Origin: Salinibacterium sp. M195
GTDB lineage: Bacteria; Actinomycetota; Actinomycetes; Actinomycetales; Microbacteriaceae
Assembly: GCF_019443965.1 (NCBI RefSeq)
Contig: NZ_CP040814.1
Span: 248,001 to 312,000, forward strand
Length of the DNA stretch: 64,000 bases
Direction: 5' to 3'
In this document: piece after piece, positions 1 to 7,374 of the stretch
Layout: each line of letters opens with the position of its first letter
How positions within the stretch are numbered: position 1 is the stretch's first letter
The notes under the pieces: generated by a model
Told to the model about the DNA's origin: nothing
Database searches by the model: none
What the model saw: the letters and a program-made list of their open reading frames with translations, nothing else
Made by a program: the position numbers and the translations under genes

Positions 1-605
1 TCTAGGAGAAACACGGCGAGGAATCCTTTGAACAGATCGAAGAAGAACGGCTCGATCGGCTTCAACCCGTCCGGTCCGGCTGCCCAACCAATGAGCAGTC
101 CACCCAGCAGCAAAACAATTCCCTTGCCGAGGAACACCTCGTGGGCCACCGACCTCCAGCGCATCTCTCGTGAGATTCCTCGCGCGAGCACAATTCCCAC
201 CAGGATGGCTGGCACCTCGAGCATCACCAGAAGCAGCGGCATGTGTTCTTCGAAAGGGATCTGCCTGCTGCCGAGGTATGCGACGGCCACCGCGAAGGTG
301 CCGACGCTCACGGATCCGTAGTGGGCGGCGATTGAGGCGGCGTCCGCACGCGTGAAGCGTCCCAGATAGCGCAGGACAGGAAATGCGAGCAGGGTTAGCA
401 CGAGGCCCATGACCACCACAGCCCCCATGTGCGGCAGCAATGTGGAGAAGGGCTGTTTGGCGAGTTCGACGCCGCCCTTGAGCCCGATGGAGAGCAGCAG
501 CACGATGCTGACGAACTCGTACACTGCTGCCGGAAGACGCAATTCCGACCTCAGCAAGCCCGCGACGGCTCCGAGCAGGAAGAACAGGATGATGGGATCG
601 ATCAC
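1..605 (-). CDS. sbtA: Sodium-dependent bicarbonate permease family (SbtA), C-terminus off the window
   Basis: Partial gene; the 3' end lies before base 1. I read it from a GTG at 605-603. The product begins VIDPIILFFLLGAVAGLLRS, followed by a segment ending in ELRLPAAVYEF and then hydrophobic spans containing LLSIGLKGGVELA. These are hallmarks of the SbtA family, known from cyanobacteria as Na+/HCO3- symporters of the inner membrane. About 201 residues with several membrane segments are visible. It is divergent from a small winged-helix gene at 740, and a perfect inverted repeat lies between them. The family call is good. The substrate in this organism is inferred, since many non-cyanobacterial members are uncharacterised. 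Confidence 0.8.
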   Translation of the reverse strand, partial: MIDPIILFFLLGAVAGLLRSELRLPAAVYEFVSIVLLLSIGLKGGVELAKQPFSTLLPHMGAVVVMGLVLTLLAFPVLRYLGRFTRADAASIAAHYGSVSVGTFAVAVAYLGSRQIPFEEHMPLLLVMLEVPAILVGIVLARGISREMRWRSVAHEVFLGKGIVLLLGGLLIGWAAGPDGLKPIEPFFFDLFKGFLAVFLL

Positions 606-676
606 GCGGTGACTCTCTGGTTCGCTTACGGTCCGTAGCCCATAGGAGGCGCCCAAGGGTCAACCTCTTCGATATA

Positions 677-718
677 CGCTGTGCAATACACGATAACCAT
701 AGCGTGTATTGCACAGCG
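677..718. promoter_or_regulatory. Perfect 16-bp inverted repeat, likely operator
   Basis: CGCTGTGCAATACACG at 677-692 is followed by a 10-base spacer and its exact reverse complement at 703-718. It sits between the divergent sbtA-like gene and the winged-helix gene, just upstream of that gene's -10 box. The position and symmetry fit an operator for a dimeric regulator, most simply the adjacent winged-helix protein controlling both genes. A terminator is unlikely because there is no T-run and both flanking genes point away. Confidence 0.75.
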
Positions 719-727
719 CGTGTCACC

Positions 728-733
728 TAGGAT
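728..733 (+). promoter_or_regulatory. -10 box TAGGAT, leaderless start
   Basis: TAGGAT lies six bases before the ATG at 740, so transcription would start at or next to the start codon. No Shine-Dalgarno sequence precedes the ATG. No good -35 is visible, as it would fall inside the inverted repeat at 703-718. Confidence 0.5.
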
Positions 734-739
734 GGAACG

Positions 740-1024
740 ATGAACAGCTGGACCTTCCTGACCAATCACGCACACGTTCTGCTGTCTGTTTCTAGGGACC
801 CCACCATGCGGCTACGGGACATCGCCGAAGCCGTCGGCATCACCGAACGAGCCGCCCAGCGCATCATCGCCGAACTTGTCGCAGACGGGTATCTCACGCG
901 CAAGCGGGATGGCCGACGCAACAGCTACGAGCTCTACCCGGATCTACCGCTTCGGCACCCCCTGGAGCGCCACCACCAGATCGGCGAATTGCTCAAGACA
1001 CTGGGGTCCGAACACCGCGCGTAG
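740..1024 (+). CDS. Small winged-helix transcriptional regulator
   Basis: 94 residues. A helix-turn-helix occupies about residues 25-52 (RLRDIAEAVGITERAAQRII), followed by a wing around ELVADGYLTRKRDGRRNSYEL. No ligand-binding domain is present. This is the MarR/ArsR-like minimal winged-helix type. It is divergent from the SbtA-family permease and preceded by a perfect inverted repeat that it probably binds. The ATG at 740 has no ribosome binding site but a -10 box six bases upstream, consistent with a leaderless mRNA. The role as permease regulator is inferred from the arrangement. Confidence 0.8.
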   Translation: MNSWTFLTNHAHVLLSVSRDPTMRLRDIAEAVGITERAAQRIIAELVADGYLTRKRDGRRNSYELYPDLPLRHPLERHHQIGELLKTLGSEHRA

Positions 1025-1102
1025 GCGCATGGCAGCCGAAGGTCTGCCTATTCGCACTGGCGCCGGGAGCCTTCGCCCCCGGAGACTGGACAAACGAAAA
1101 AA

Positions 1103-1134
1103 GAAAGGCCCCGCCAAAACAGGCGGGGCCTTTC
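1103..1134 (-). terminator. Rho-independent terminator after tRNA-Arg
   Basis: GAAAGGCCCCGCC (1103-1115) pairs perfectly with GGCGGGGCCTTTC (1122-1134) around a six-base loop. On the minus strand the stem is followed by a run of T, so it terminates the tRNA-Arg transcript. It also lies downstream of the winged-helix gene and may stop readthrough from that side. Confidence 0.8.
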
Positions 1135-1142
1135 TCGAGTGG

Positions 1143-1215
1143 TGCGCCCGGAGGGATTTGAACCCCCGGCCTATTGATCCGTAGTCAATTGCTCTATCCG
1201 CTGAGCTACGGGCGC
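1143..1215 (-). tRNA. tRNA-Arg (anticodon ACG)
   Basis: 73-nt cloverleaf read on the minus strand. The acceptor GCGCCCG pairs with CGGGCGC, the D-arm is GCTC/GAGC, the anticodon stem ATTGA/TCAAT encloses loop CTACGGA (anticodon ACG), and the T-arm GGGGG/CCCTC encloses TTCAAAT. The discriminator is A. CCA is not encoded. Confidence 0.95.
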
Positions 1216-1301
1216 ATCTTATTGACTTGCGCCAACCAGAAAACTATACCAGCGGTTTGGGCCTCCCACTGACACTTCCGGCAGTCGGATGCCGCGAGCG
1301 C

Positions 1302-2051
1302 CTATTTTCTGACGCGAAGGTGGGCGACGCCACCGTCAACTTCGAGCGCGGTACCCGTGGTCGAGCCAGAAAGTGGGCTCGCCAAATACGCGATCGCGCC
1401 GGCGACTTCTTCTGGTGTCACCATGCGTCCGGTGGCCTGGCGGGCATCCAGTGCGGCACGTTCGGCGACGGGGTCGTCGAAGCCCTGCAGCATCCGTTCC
1501 ACAAACGGGGTGGAGACTGTGCCCGGGCTGACCGCGTTGACACGCACACCATCCGCCACATGATCAGTTGCCATCGCGTAGGTGAGAGCGAGAACGGCAC
1601 CCTTCGATGCGCTGTAGAGCGCGCGCTCGGGGAGGCCGTTGAGTGCGGCGATCGAGCAGAGGTTCACGATCGCCGCGTGCTGCGACTTGCGCAACCACGG
1701 CAGCGCTGCCGCGGATACCCGGGCCATACCGGTGACGTTGATGTTGAGCACGCGTGCCCAGTCGGCGTCATCGTTGTCTTCGACGGTTCCGACCGCGCTG
1801 ATGCCGGCATTGTTCACGACGATATCGATGGCGCCGAGCTTCTCCCCCACCGCTGCAATCGCCACATCGACGGACGCACGATCAGACACGTCAGCGGTGA
1901 ACCCGTGGAGCCGAGCATCCAACCCCTCTGTATTGAGATCGAGCACCGCAACGGTCGCGCCACGCGCTTCTAGCGCGAGCGCCGAAGCCAGGCCGATGCC
2001 CGAAGCGCCACCGGTGACGACGGCGACGAGACCGTCGAATTCGGCGCTCAT
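1302..2051 (-). CDS. Short-chain dehydrogenase/reductase (sugar-acid operon)
   Basis: 249 residues, classical SDR length. The cofactor motif TGGASGIG is at 13-20, NNAG at 80-83, and the catalytic Ser133, Tyr146 and Lys150 (YSASK) are intact. The ATG overlaps the stop of the upstream hydrolase by four bases. In characterised non-phosphorylative L-fucose and related pathways, an SDR of this type oxidises 2-keto-3-deoxy sugar acids to the 2,4-diketo product that a fumarylacetoacetase-fold hydrolase then cleaves. The neighbouring hydrolase makes that role plausible here. The exact substrate is inferred. Confidence 0.8.
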   Translation of the reverse strand: MSAEFDGLVAVVTGGASGIGLASALALEARGATVAVLDLNTEGLDARLHGFTADVSDRASVDVAIAAVGEKLGAIDIVVNNAGISAVGTVEDNDDADWARVLNINVTGMARVSAAALPWLRKSQHAAIVNLCSIAALNGLPERALYSASKGAVLALTYAMATDHVADGVRVNAVSPGTVSTPFVERMLQGFDDPVAERAALDARQATGRMVTPEEVAGAIAYLASPLSGSTTGTALEVDGGVAHLRVRK

Positions 2052-2896
2052 GCCTGCACCAGAGTCTGGCGAGCGCGACCGAGGCCGTCAATCTCGAGTT
2101 CAACGACGTCGCCAGCGCGCAGGTACGGCTGGCCCTCTATGCCCATCGCGACGCCTGCAGGGGTTCCCGTGTTAATGACGTCACCCGGCTGCAGCACCAT
2201 GAACTGGCTCAGGTACCAAATGATGTGGTGGACACCGAACGCCATATTCGCGGTCGTGCCATTCTGGCGTTCGACACCATTCACCCAGAGCCGCAAGCCC
2301 AAGGCTTGAGGGTCGGCCACCTCGTCGGCGCTCACCAGCTCAGGCCCAAACGGATTGAACGTCTCGCAGCTCTTACCCTTGTCCCAGGTTCCGCCACGTT
2401 CGAGCTGGAAGGCGCGTTCGGAGACATCGTGCGACACGGCGTAACCGGCAATGACGGCGGCCGCGTCATCCGGGGAGTCAAGGTAACGAGCAGTGGCGCC
2501 GATCACGACGCCGAGCTCAACCTCCCAGTCAGTCTTCACGCTTGTGCGCGGGATGAGCACGTCGTCGAAGGCGCCGACCATCGTGCTCGGGTCTTTCATA
2601 AAGATGACGGGTTCGTCGGGAAGTGTTGCACCGGTTTCTTCAGCGTGGTCGCTGTAGTTGAGGCCGACGCAGACGATCTTTCCCGGGCGGGCGATGGGCG
2701 CACCGACGCGCATGCCCTCGGTCGCGATAGCGGGAAGCGAGCCGGCAGCGACAGCGGCCCGAGCAGCATCGACCCCTCCAGCGGTGAAGAACGCGCCATC
2801 AATGTCTGCCGCGATGGAGCGCAGGTCGAAGGCTCCGCCGTCGTGGAGCACCACGGGAATTTCTGAGCCAACCGGCCCGAGTCGCGCAAATCTCAC
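2048..2896 (-). CDS. Fumarylacetoacetase-fold hydrolase, 2,4-diketo-3-deoxy-sugar-acid hydrolase type
   Basis: 282 residues from a GTG that overlaps the upstream stop by four bases. The C-terminal FAH domain shows the metal-binding pattern WEVELGVVIG (124-133, acidic residues 125 and 127), Asp157 in SHDVSER and the KGKSCETF loop at 173-180. NYSDHAEE at 80-87 is typical of the ureidoglycolate lyase/2,4-diketo-3-deoxy-L-fuconate hydrolase group. Such enzymes hydrolyse a C-C bond, releasing pyruvate and a hydroxyacid such as lactate. It is the middle gene of an overlapping three-gene operon. The pathway assignment is inference. Confidence 0.8.
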   Translation of the reverse strand: MRFARLGPVGSEIPVVLHDGGAFDLRSIAADIDGAFFTAGGVDAARAAVAAGSLPAIATEGMRVGAPIARPGKIVCVGLNYSDHAEETGATLPDEPVIFMKDPSTMVGAFDDVLIPRTSVKTDWEVELGVVIGATARYLDSPDDAAAVIAGYAVSHDVSERAFQLERGGTWDKGKSCETFNPFGPELVSADEVADPQALGLRLWVNGVERQNGTTANMAFGVHHIIWYLSQFMVLQPGDVINTGTPAGVAMGIEGQPYLRAGDVVELEIDGLGRARQTLVQA

Positions 2897-3999
2897 TGAG
2901 TGTTCTCCTTCGTTGCCAACGCGATACCTTCGCGCTCTTGTGATTCATAGCCAGCCTCGACGACGGCCATGGTGTGCATGACGTCATCGACCGAGGTCGG
3001 AAGTTCAGAAATGGAACCCTCGACATAGCGTTGGAGGGCGCTCATCGAGCCGATGAAGGCATCCGGGAACCAGGTTCCCTCGAAGGGGATCGGCTGCCAA
3101 CCGAGCTCGGGCTTGTCGGTGTACGCAATCGTGAGCGCGTCAGGGCCGCCGCGCGGGTAGTCGAGCATGAGACCCATCTGGGCGCGAATGGCGCCCTTGG
3201 TGCCCTCCCACTTGATGAAAGCCTCTTCGAAGTCGCCCCCGAATCCGTGATCGTGGTTAGTGCTGATCGTGACCCGCAGTGGACGGTCCCGGTAGCGCAT
3301 GATGATTGTCGAGCGAGTGTTCGAGACCTGAGGCTTGGCCGGATGCCGCACGGTCGCAACGCTCACGCCATCGGGGTCGCCCAGGAATGAGCGCACGAGG
3401 TCCATGTAGTGCACGCTGTGCATGTTGAGCTCGAGGCGTTCGATGCCGAGAACGTGCGGGAAGATCTCCCAGGGTGTCTCGGTAGCAACGCGGATCTCCA
3501 GGTCGTAGAGCTCGCCGATCGCGCCCTCGGCAATGAGTTTGCGAGCCGCCGCCACGTACGGCGCGAACCGCAACTGCGTGTTCACGGCAGCAACGAGATT
3601 CTTGCGGTGGCAGATCTCAAGCAGCACTCGCGCCTCGGCCAAGTTCTGCCCAAACGGCTTCTGGATGAGCACGGCGGCGCCATCAGGCAACTGGTCGAGA
3701 ACCGCGGGATACTGCTCGGGCATGAGGGCGAGATCGTAGACGGCGTCCGCAGGGGCCTTGGCTACAGCATCCGACAGCGACGTGAACACATTCGGGATGC
3801 CGAACTCATCAGCCAGCGCCTGTGCCTTGGCCGCCGTGCGGTTCACAATCCCCCACACCGTGAACCCTGCTTTGCGATAGGCAGGAAGGTGCGCGTCTTT
3901 GACGATTCCGCCGGCGCCAATCATGACAATCGGGCGCGGACGATCGGGCAGCACAACGGTATACGCCTCGGCGGGTTCACGTTCTGGGTAGTGCGACAC
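2893..3999 (-). CDS. Gfo/Idh/MocA family oxidoreductase
   Basis: 368 residues. The N-terminal Rossmann fold (PIVMIGAGGIVKDAHLPAYR, about 23-42) is followed by QKPFGQN at 113-119, the variant EKP motif carrying the catalytic lysine, and then a substrate-binding half. The family oxidises or reduces sugars and sugar acids with NAD(P). The start is GTG at 3999 with GGAG upstream. It is the first gene of the operon with the FAH hydrolase and SDR, each overlapping the next by four bases. It could supply the first oxidation of a sugar in a non-phosphorylative route. Confidence 0.85.
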   Translation of the reverse strand: MSHYPEREPAEAYTVVLPDRPRPIVMIGAGGIVKDAHLPAYRKAGFTVWGIVNRTAAKAQALADEFGIPNVFTSLSDAVAKAPADAVYDLALMPEQYPAVLDQLPDGAAVLIQKPFGQNLAEARVLLEICHRKNLVAAVNTQLRFAPYVAAARKLIAEGAIGELYDLEIRVATETPWEIFPHVLGIERLELNMHSVHYMDLVRSFLGDPDGVSVATVRHPAKPQVSNTRSTIIMRYRDRPLRVTISTNHDHGFGGDFEEAFIKWEGTKGAIRAQMGLMLDYPRGGPDALTIAYTDKPELGWQPIPFEGTWFPDAFIGSMSALQRYVEGSISELPTSVDDVMHTMAVVEAGYESQEREGIALATKENTQ

Positions 4000-4023
4000 A
4001 GATCACTCCGGCTCTCATAGGCG

Positions 4024-4054
4024 GTCAAACTCGTGATCAAACGATATATCAAAC
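4024..4054. promoter_or_regulatory. Three phased direct repeats upstream of the Gfo/Idh operon
   Basis: GTCAAAC (4024-4030), ATCAAAC (4036-4042) and ATCAAAC (4048-4054) recur at exactly 12-base intervals, 25-55 bases upstream of the operon start at 3999. The last two flank the palindrome GATATATC. They look like a regulator binding site. No regulator gene is adjacent to this operon, so the partner is unknown. Confidence 0.4.
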
Positions 4055-4144
4055 AGTGTCAGGCGGCAATGCAGGGGCAAGGCTGCGGCTGGCCGGATTC
4101 CGGGACGGCTTCCGGGCGGCTTCCGGGGTGGCTTCCGCTGACTG

Positions 4145-4227
4145 TCGGAAACTCAGGAGATTGGCGCCGTATTTGGCTCAGGCAGCGGGCCAACGCCCCG
4201 AAAAGGCTAAATCTCCTGAATTTCCGA
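4145..4227. repeat. 18-bp near-perfect inverted repeat in a non-coding gap
   Basis: TCGGAAACTCAGGAGATT at 4145-4162 and AATCTCCTGAATTTCCGA at 4210-4227 are reverse complements with one mismatch in 18, separated by 47 bases. There is no open frame between them. It may be a small extragenic repeat element (REP/MITE-like). I cannot test copy number from one window. Confidence 0.6.
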
Positions 4228-4241
4228 AGGGGCAGTGCGCG

Positions 4242-4277
4242 ACCGGGCATACCGGACATACCGGGCATACCGAGCAA
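4242..4277. repeat. 9-bp tandem repeat (ACCGGGCAT)
   Basis: Units ACCGGGCAT, ACCGGACAT, ACCGGGCAT and the diverged ACCGAGCAA follow one another without gap. It lies in the same non-coding stretch as the other repeats here and contains no supported gene. Confidence 0.65.
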
Positions 4278-4343
4278 CGCCGCCACGCACTACGCCGCAC
4301 CGTACTCACTCTCGCACGCACGTACGTACTTACGTACGTAGGT

Positions 4344-4402
4344 GTGCGTACGTACGCACTCACAACGCACAACGCACAACGCACGCCGCACGCCGCACGC
4401 CG
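4344..4402. repeat. 16-bp palindrome followed by 7-bp tandem array
   Basis: GTGCGTACGTACGCAC (4344-4359) is a perfect palindrome, preceded by further TACG-rich sequence from about 4320. It is followed by three CACAACG units and three CACGCCG units (4361-4402). The gap 4000-4468 holds these repeats and no supported gene. Confidence 0.7.
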
Positions 4403-4414
4403 CACGCACAACAA

Positions 4415-4446
4415 AGTGCGGCCCACCCGCAAGGGTGAGCCGCACT
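4415..4446 (-). terminator. Strong hairpin terminator for the oxygenase gene
   Basis: AGTGCGGC and CACCC (4415-4428, one unpaired C between them) pair with GGGTG and GCCGCACT (4433-4446) around a GCAA loop. On the minus strand it lies just past the stop of the gene ending at 4469 and is followed by a T-rich stretch. Confidence 0.8.
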
Positions 4447-4468
4447 CGAGTCGCGTCAGCGAGCAGTT

Positions 4469-5497
4469 CTAGATCGCACCCCGCGGGCCCTGGATCAGAT
4501 CGTCGTGATGAATCTGGGCAACGTTGGGGTGCGCGCGCATTCGATAGCGGAGCGCATTGTCTCCATACGTTTCGAGGATGGGACTGTTCGTGGGGTCGAG
4601 CGACAGCCCGCGCGCTTGAGCGGCGAGCTCGGGCGGGAGCTGCAACTGGGGCATCACGGTGTCGAGGGCGGGGTTGAAGAAGAACGGAATCGAGATGCGG
4701 TCATCCCCGATGAGCGGCGAGATTACGCGGTGCAGCGTCGCCTTGAGATATCCCTCGGTTGCGAGCTCAAGCATTTCGCCGATGTTCACGACGAAGGCAC
4801 CGGGCATGGGCGGAACATCCACCCATTCTCCGTTGTAGTCGACCTGCAGGCCGCCCTTGCCCGGCTCCACCATCAACAGCGTCAGAACGCCACCGTCACG
4901 GTGAGCACCGACGCCCTGCTTGGGCTCCGGGTTGGACTCACCGGGGTACCGCACGATCTTGAGCTGCGGGAAGGGCTTCTCGGCGAAGGCGTTGTCGAAG
5001 ACGTCCTCCGGGGCTCCGAGAGCGTGGGCCCAGGCGCGCAACAGGCGAAGCGAGACGGCGCTGAGTTTGTCATTCCACTCGTTGACCAACTCACGAAGCT
5101 GCGGCACGGCATCCGGCCACAGGTTGGGGCCTTCGAGGCGCCAGTAGTCGGCGAGCCCGGCCGCGTTGTCAATGACGTCGCGTTCGGGGCCGACATCGAT
5201 CTGCTCGCGCCAATCGGTCTTGCCCTCAGTCAGTTCGCCGCCGACCCGCGTGTAGCCGCGGAACTGCGGACTCTTGACGTTTTCAACGGCCAACTTCTGC
5301 TCGGCGGGCAAGTCAAAGAACTCTCGGGATGCCGCGAGCAGGTCATCCATCAATGTCTCATCGACGCCGTGCCCGACCAGGTAAAAGAACCCAACATCGT
5401 GGGTCGCGCTCAGCAAATCATCCCGGAACTTGGCGGCAGCTTCTGGGCCGCCATCGAGTAGCGAGAGGTCAATTACGGGGAGCGCAGAATCGTTCAT
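4469..5497 (-). CDS. Isopenicillin-N-synthase-like 2-oxoglutarate/Fe(II) dioxygenase family protein
   Basis: 342 residues. An N-terminal DIOX_N region (PVIDLSLLDGG, GFFYLVGHGV at 36-45) precedes the double-stranded beta-helix. The iron ligands His199, Asp201 (GAHRDGG) and His256 (LHRVIS) are present, as is the R-x-S pair at 267-269 (DRISIPFFFNP) that binds 2-oxoglutarate or substrate carboxylate. The family oxidises small molecules in the cytoplasm. No antibiotic cluster surrounds it, so it is not expected to be a true isopenicillin N synthase. It is a single gene ending in a strong terminator. Substrate unknown. Confidence 0.85.
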   Translation of the reverse strand: MNDSALPVIDLSLLDGGPEAAAKFRDDLLSATHDVGFFYLVGHGVDETLMDDLLAASREFFDLPAEQKLAVENVKSPQFRGYTRVGGELTEGKTDWREQIDVGPERDVIDNAAGLADYWRLEGPNLWPDAVPQLRELVNEWNDKLSAVSLRLLRAWAHALGAPEDVFDNAFAEKPFPQLKIVRYPGESNPEPKQGVGAHRDGGVLTLLMVEPGKGGLQVDYNGEWVDVPPMPGAFVVNIGEMLELATEGYLKATLHRVISPLIGDDRISIPFFFNPALDTVMPQLQLPPELAAQARGLSLDPTNSPILETYGDNALRYRMRAHPNVAQIHHDDLIQGPRGAI

Positions 5498-5587
5498 TTA
5501 ACGATGTTCACACGAGAGTCCTGAGAGTTTTCCTTTGTTACGCCCACAGCGTTAACGGTGGGCGCAACACGATCACAATTCGGAAAA

Positions 5588-7042
5588 TTATGCTCCGACT
5601 ACGGCGCGTTCGGGAATAACTTGCGGGTGCGTTTGGCCCATATGTTCAATAACGCGCACCACCTGGCTGGTGTACCCGAACTCGTTGTCGTACCAGACGT
5701 ACAACACGAGGTGCTTGCCCGTGCTGATCGTCGCGAGGCCATCCACGATGCCGGCGCGGTGCGAGCCGGTGAAGTCGCTCGAGACGATCTCCGGTGAATC
5801 GATGAAGTCGATCTGCTGCTGCAGAGTCGAGTCAAGGGAGAGATTGCGCAGGTAACGGTTCACGTCGTCACGGGTGGTTTCGGTCGCCAGATTGAGGTTC
5901 AGAATTGCCATCGACACGTTCGGGGTGGGAACCCGGATGGCGCTGCCGGTGAGCAATCCCGCCAGCTCCGGAACCGCCTTCGCAACTGCTTTCGCAGCGC
6001 CCGTCTCGGTGATGACCATGTTCATCGGGGCCGAGCGGCCACGACGGTCGCCGGAATGGAAGTTGTCGGTCAGGTTTTGGTCGTTCGTGTACGAGTGCAC
6101 CGTCTCGACGTGACCGTGCTCAATGCCGTACTGGTCGTTGATCGCTTTGAGCACCGGTGAAATTGCGTTGGTCGTGCACGACGCAGCAGAGAGGATGGCG
6201 TCTGAGTCGGCGATGGTGTCGTGGTTGAGGCCATAGACGATGTTCTTGATGTCGCCCTTGCCGGGAGCGGTGAGGAGAACCCGCTTCACTCCCTTCGACT
6301 TGAGGTGCTGACCGAGGCCTTCTTCGTCACGCCAGCGACCGGTGTTGTCGACGACGATGGCATCCGAAATGCCGTATTCGGTGTAGTCGATTGTGGCTGG
6401 ATCGTTCGAGTAGATCACCTGAATGAGCGTGCCGTTTGCGAGAATCGTGTTCGCTTCGGTGTCGACCGAGATGGTTCCCTCAAACGGTCCGTGAACACTG
6501 TCGCGACGCAACAGGCTGGCACGCTTCACGAGGTCGTTGTCTGATCCCTTGCGCACAACGATGGCCCGCAAGCGGAGCCCCTCGCCGTTGCCGGCGTGCG
6601 CGATGAGGATTCGGGCCAACAGTCGACCGATCCGGCCGAAACCGTAGAGCACGACATCCGCGCCCACCGGTTTCGTCTCGTGGCCGTTCTTCAGCACCGG
6701 CTCAAGCTCGGCGGCCAAGAAGTCGCCTAGCTCGCCACCGACTTCGCGAAATCGGTTGACGAGCTTTGCCAGATCGATGGATGCCGAATTCAGCGGCATC
6801 GCCGACAGCGCGAGCATCATCGGCATAGTTTCTTCGATCGGCAGTTCGCTCTCGTTGAGCTGACGCGCAAAGCGGTGAGCCTTGAGCACCTCGACTGGCG
6901 ACTGGTTGATGAGGCGGCGGCCGTGAATGGAGGTCACGACGCCGCGGTTGCGATACAGCCCACCGATGAGGGGGATCATTGCCTCGGCCAGTTCTTGGCG
7001 GGCATTCCATCGGGCAAATTCGTCGCTGTGTTCGCGTTGCAT
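5588..7042 (-). CDS. gap: Glyceraldehyde-3-phosphate dehydrogenase, long form with N-terminal extension
   Basis: 484 residues from the ATG at 7042, which has GGAAGGA upstream. About 125 N-terminal residues without Rossmann features precede the NAD(P)-binding YGFGRIGR at 133-140. The catalytic Cys289 lies in SCTTN, with HSYTNDQN and WYDNEFGYTSQVV following. The family interconverts glyceraldehyde 3-phosphate and 1,3-bisphosphoglycerate. Long GAPDHs of this kind occur beside the normal glycolytic enzyme in actinobacteria (Corynebacterium GapB is gluconeogenic), and that role is the likeliest here. The gene stands alone. Confidence 0.9.
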   Translation of the reverse strand: MQREHSDEFARWNARQELAEAMIPLIGGLYRNRGVVTSIHGRRLINQSPVEVLKAHRFARQLNESELPIEETMPMMLALSAMPLNSASIDLAKLVNRFREVGGELGDFLAAELEPVLKNGHETKPVGADVVLYGFGRIGRLLARILIAHAGNGEGLRLRAIVVRKGSDNDLVKRASLLRRDSVHGPFEGTISVDTEANTILANGTLIQVIYSNDPATIDYTEYGISDAIVVDNTGRWRDEEGLGQHLKSKGVKRVLLTAPGKGDIKNIVYGLNHDTIADSDAILSAASCTTNAISPVLKAINDQYGIEHGHVETVHSYTNDQNLTDNFHSGDRRGRSAPMNMVITETGAAKAVAKAVPELAGLLTGSAIRVPTPNVSMAILNLNLATETTRDDVNRYLRNLSLDSTLQQQIDFIDSPEIVSSDFTGSHRAGIVDGLATISTGKHLVLYVWYDNEFGYTSQVVRVIEHMGQTHPQVIPERAVVGA

Positions 7043-7374
7043 CAGGTTCCTTCCGACTGCAGAGTCACGGGCCGCGAGCGCGCTTGTAACGCGGCTGGCC
7101 CGAAATCTATTCTTCCAGACGGATGCTCGGCACGCGCAGGCAGTCGGGGGCAGTTCTGGCAACACTTTAGAGATTGCCAAAGGGGGCGATTCTTAACGTG
7201 GGCGAGCAGCGATGACATCATTCATCGCAGCATCAGGCAGGCAGGCGAGCTGTTCACTGCGCCAGTCACTGGCGTGGGGCGCCGCGTCATCCATAACGCG
7301 CACTCTAGCTTCAGCTTTCTCGCACGCGCGGCTTGAATAGTAAGATAATAGGATTTACTAATCGAGGGAGCACC
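7043..7374. other. Intergenic region between gap and dgoD
   Basis: 332 bases between divergent genes, holding both promoters. GCGATGA-N6-TCATCGC (7209-7228) and the near-palindrome CGCCAGT-c-ACTGGCG (7260-7274) are visible and unexplained. A TAGTAA/TTACTA pair lies next to dgoD. I see no gene here. Confidence 0.6.
7338..7360. promoter_or_regulatory. Candidate GntR (DgoR-like) operator upstream of dgoD
   Basis: TAGTAA (7338-7343) and TTACTA (7355-7360) form an inverted repeat with an 11-base spacer containing TAGGAT. It ends 14 bases before the dgoD start. The GntR/FCD regulator gene at 9286-10035 is the obvious candidate binder. Assignment is inferred. Confidence 0.4.

Noticed and set aside
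1227..1973. 248-residue open frame on the plus strand opposite the SDR gene
   Set aside because: It is antisense to a clear SDR with intact motifs, has no recognisable domain and biased composition typical of the opposite strand of GC-rich genes.
4361..4402. Tandem array considered as a CRISPR remnant
   Set aside because: Units are only 7 bases with no spacers, and no cas genes are present. It is a simple-sequence repeat.
4033..4472. Possible small genes in the repeat-rich gap
   Set aside because: The frames are built from simple repeats and overlap the terminator; composition is unlike real proteins here.
4505..5461. 318-residue plus-strand open frame opposite the oxygenase gene
   Set aside because: Antisense to a gene with complete iron- and 2-oxoglutarate-binding residues; the translation has no family features.
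4469..5497. True isopenicillin N synthase of a beta-lactam cluster
   Set aside because: No ACV synthetase, epimerase or other biosynthetic gene is nearby. The dioxygenase family is broad.
7260..7274. CGCCAGT-c-ACTGGCG palindrome as a second dgoD operator
   Set aside because: It is about 100 bases upstream of dgoD, is GC-rich and unlike the TAGTAA/TTACTA pair, so I cannot assign it. It is recorded only in the gap description.
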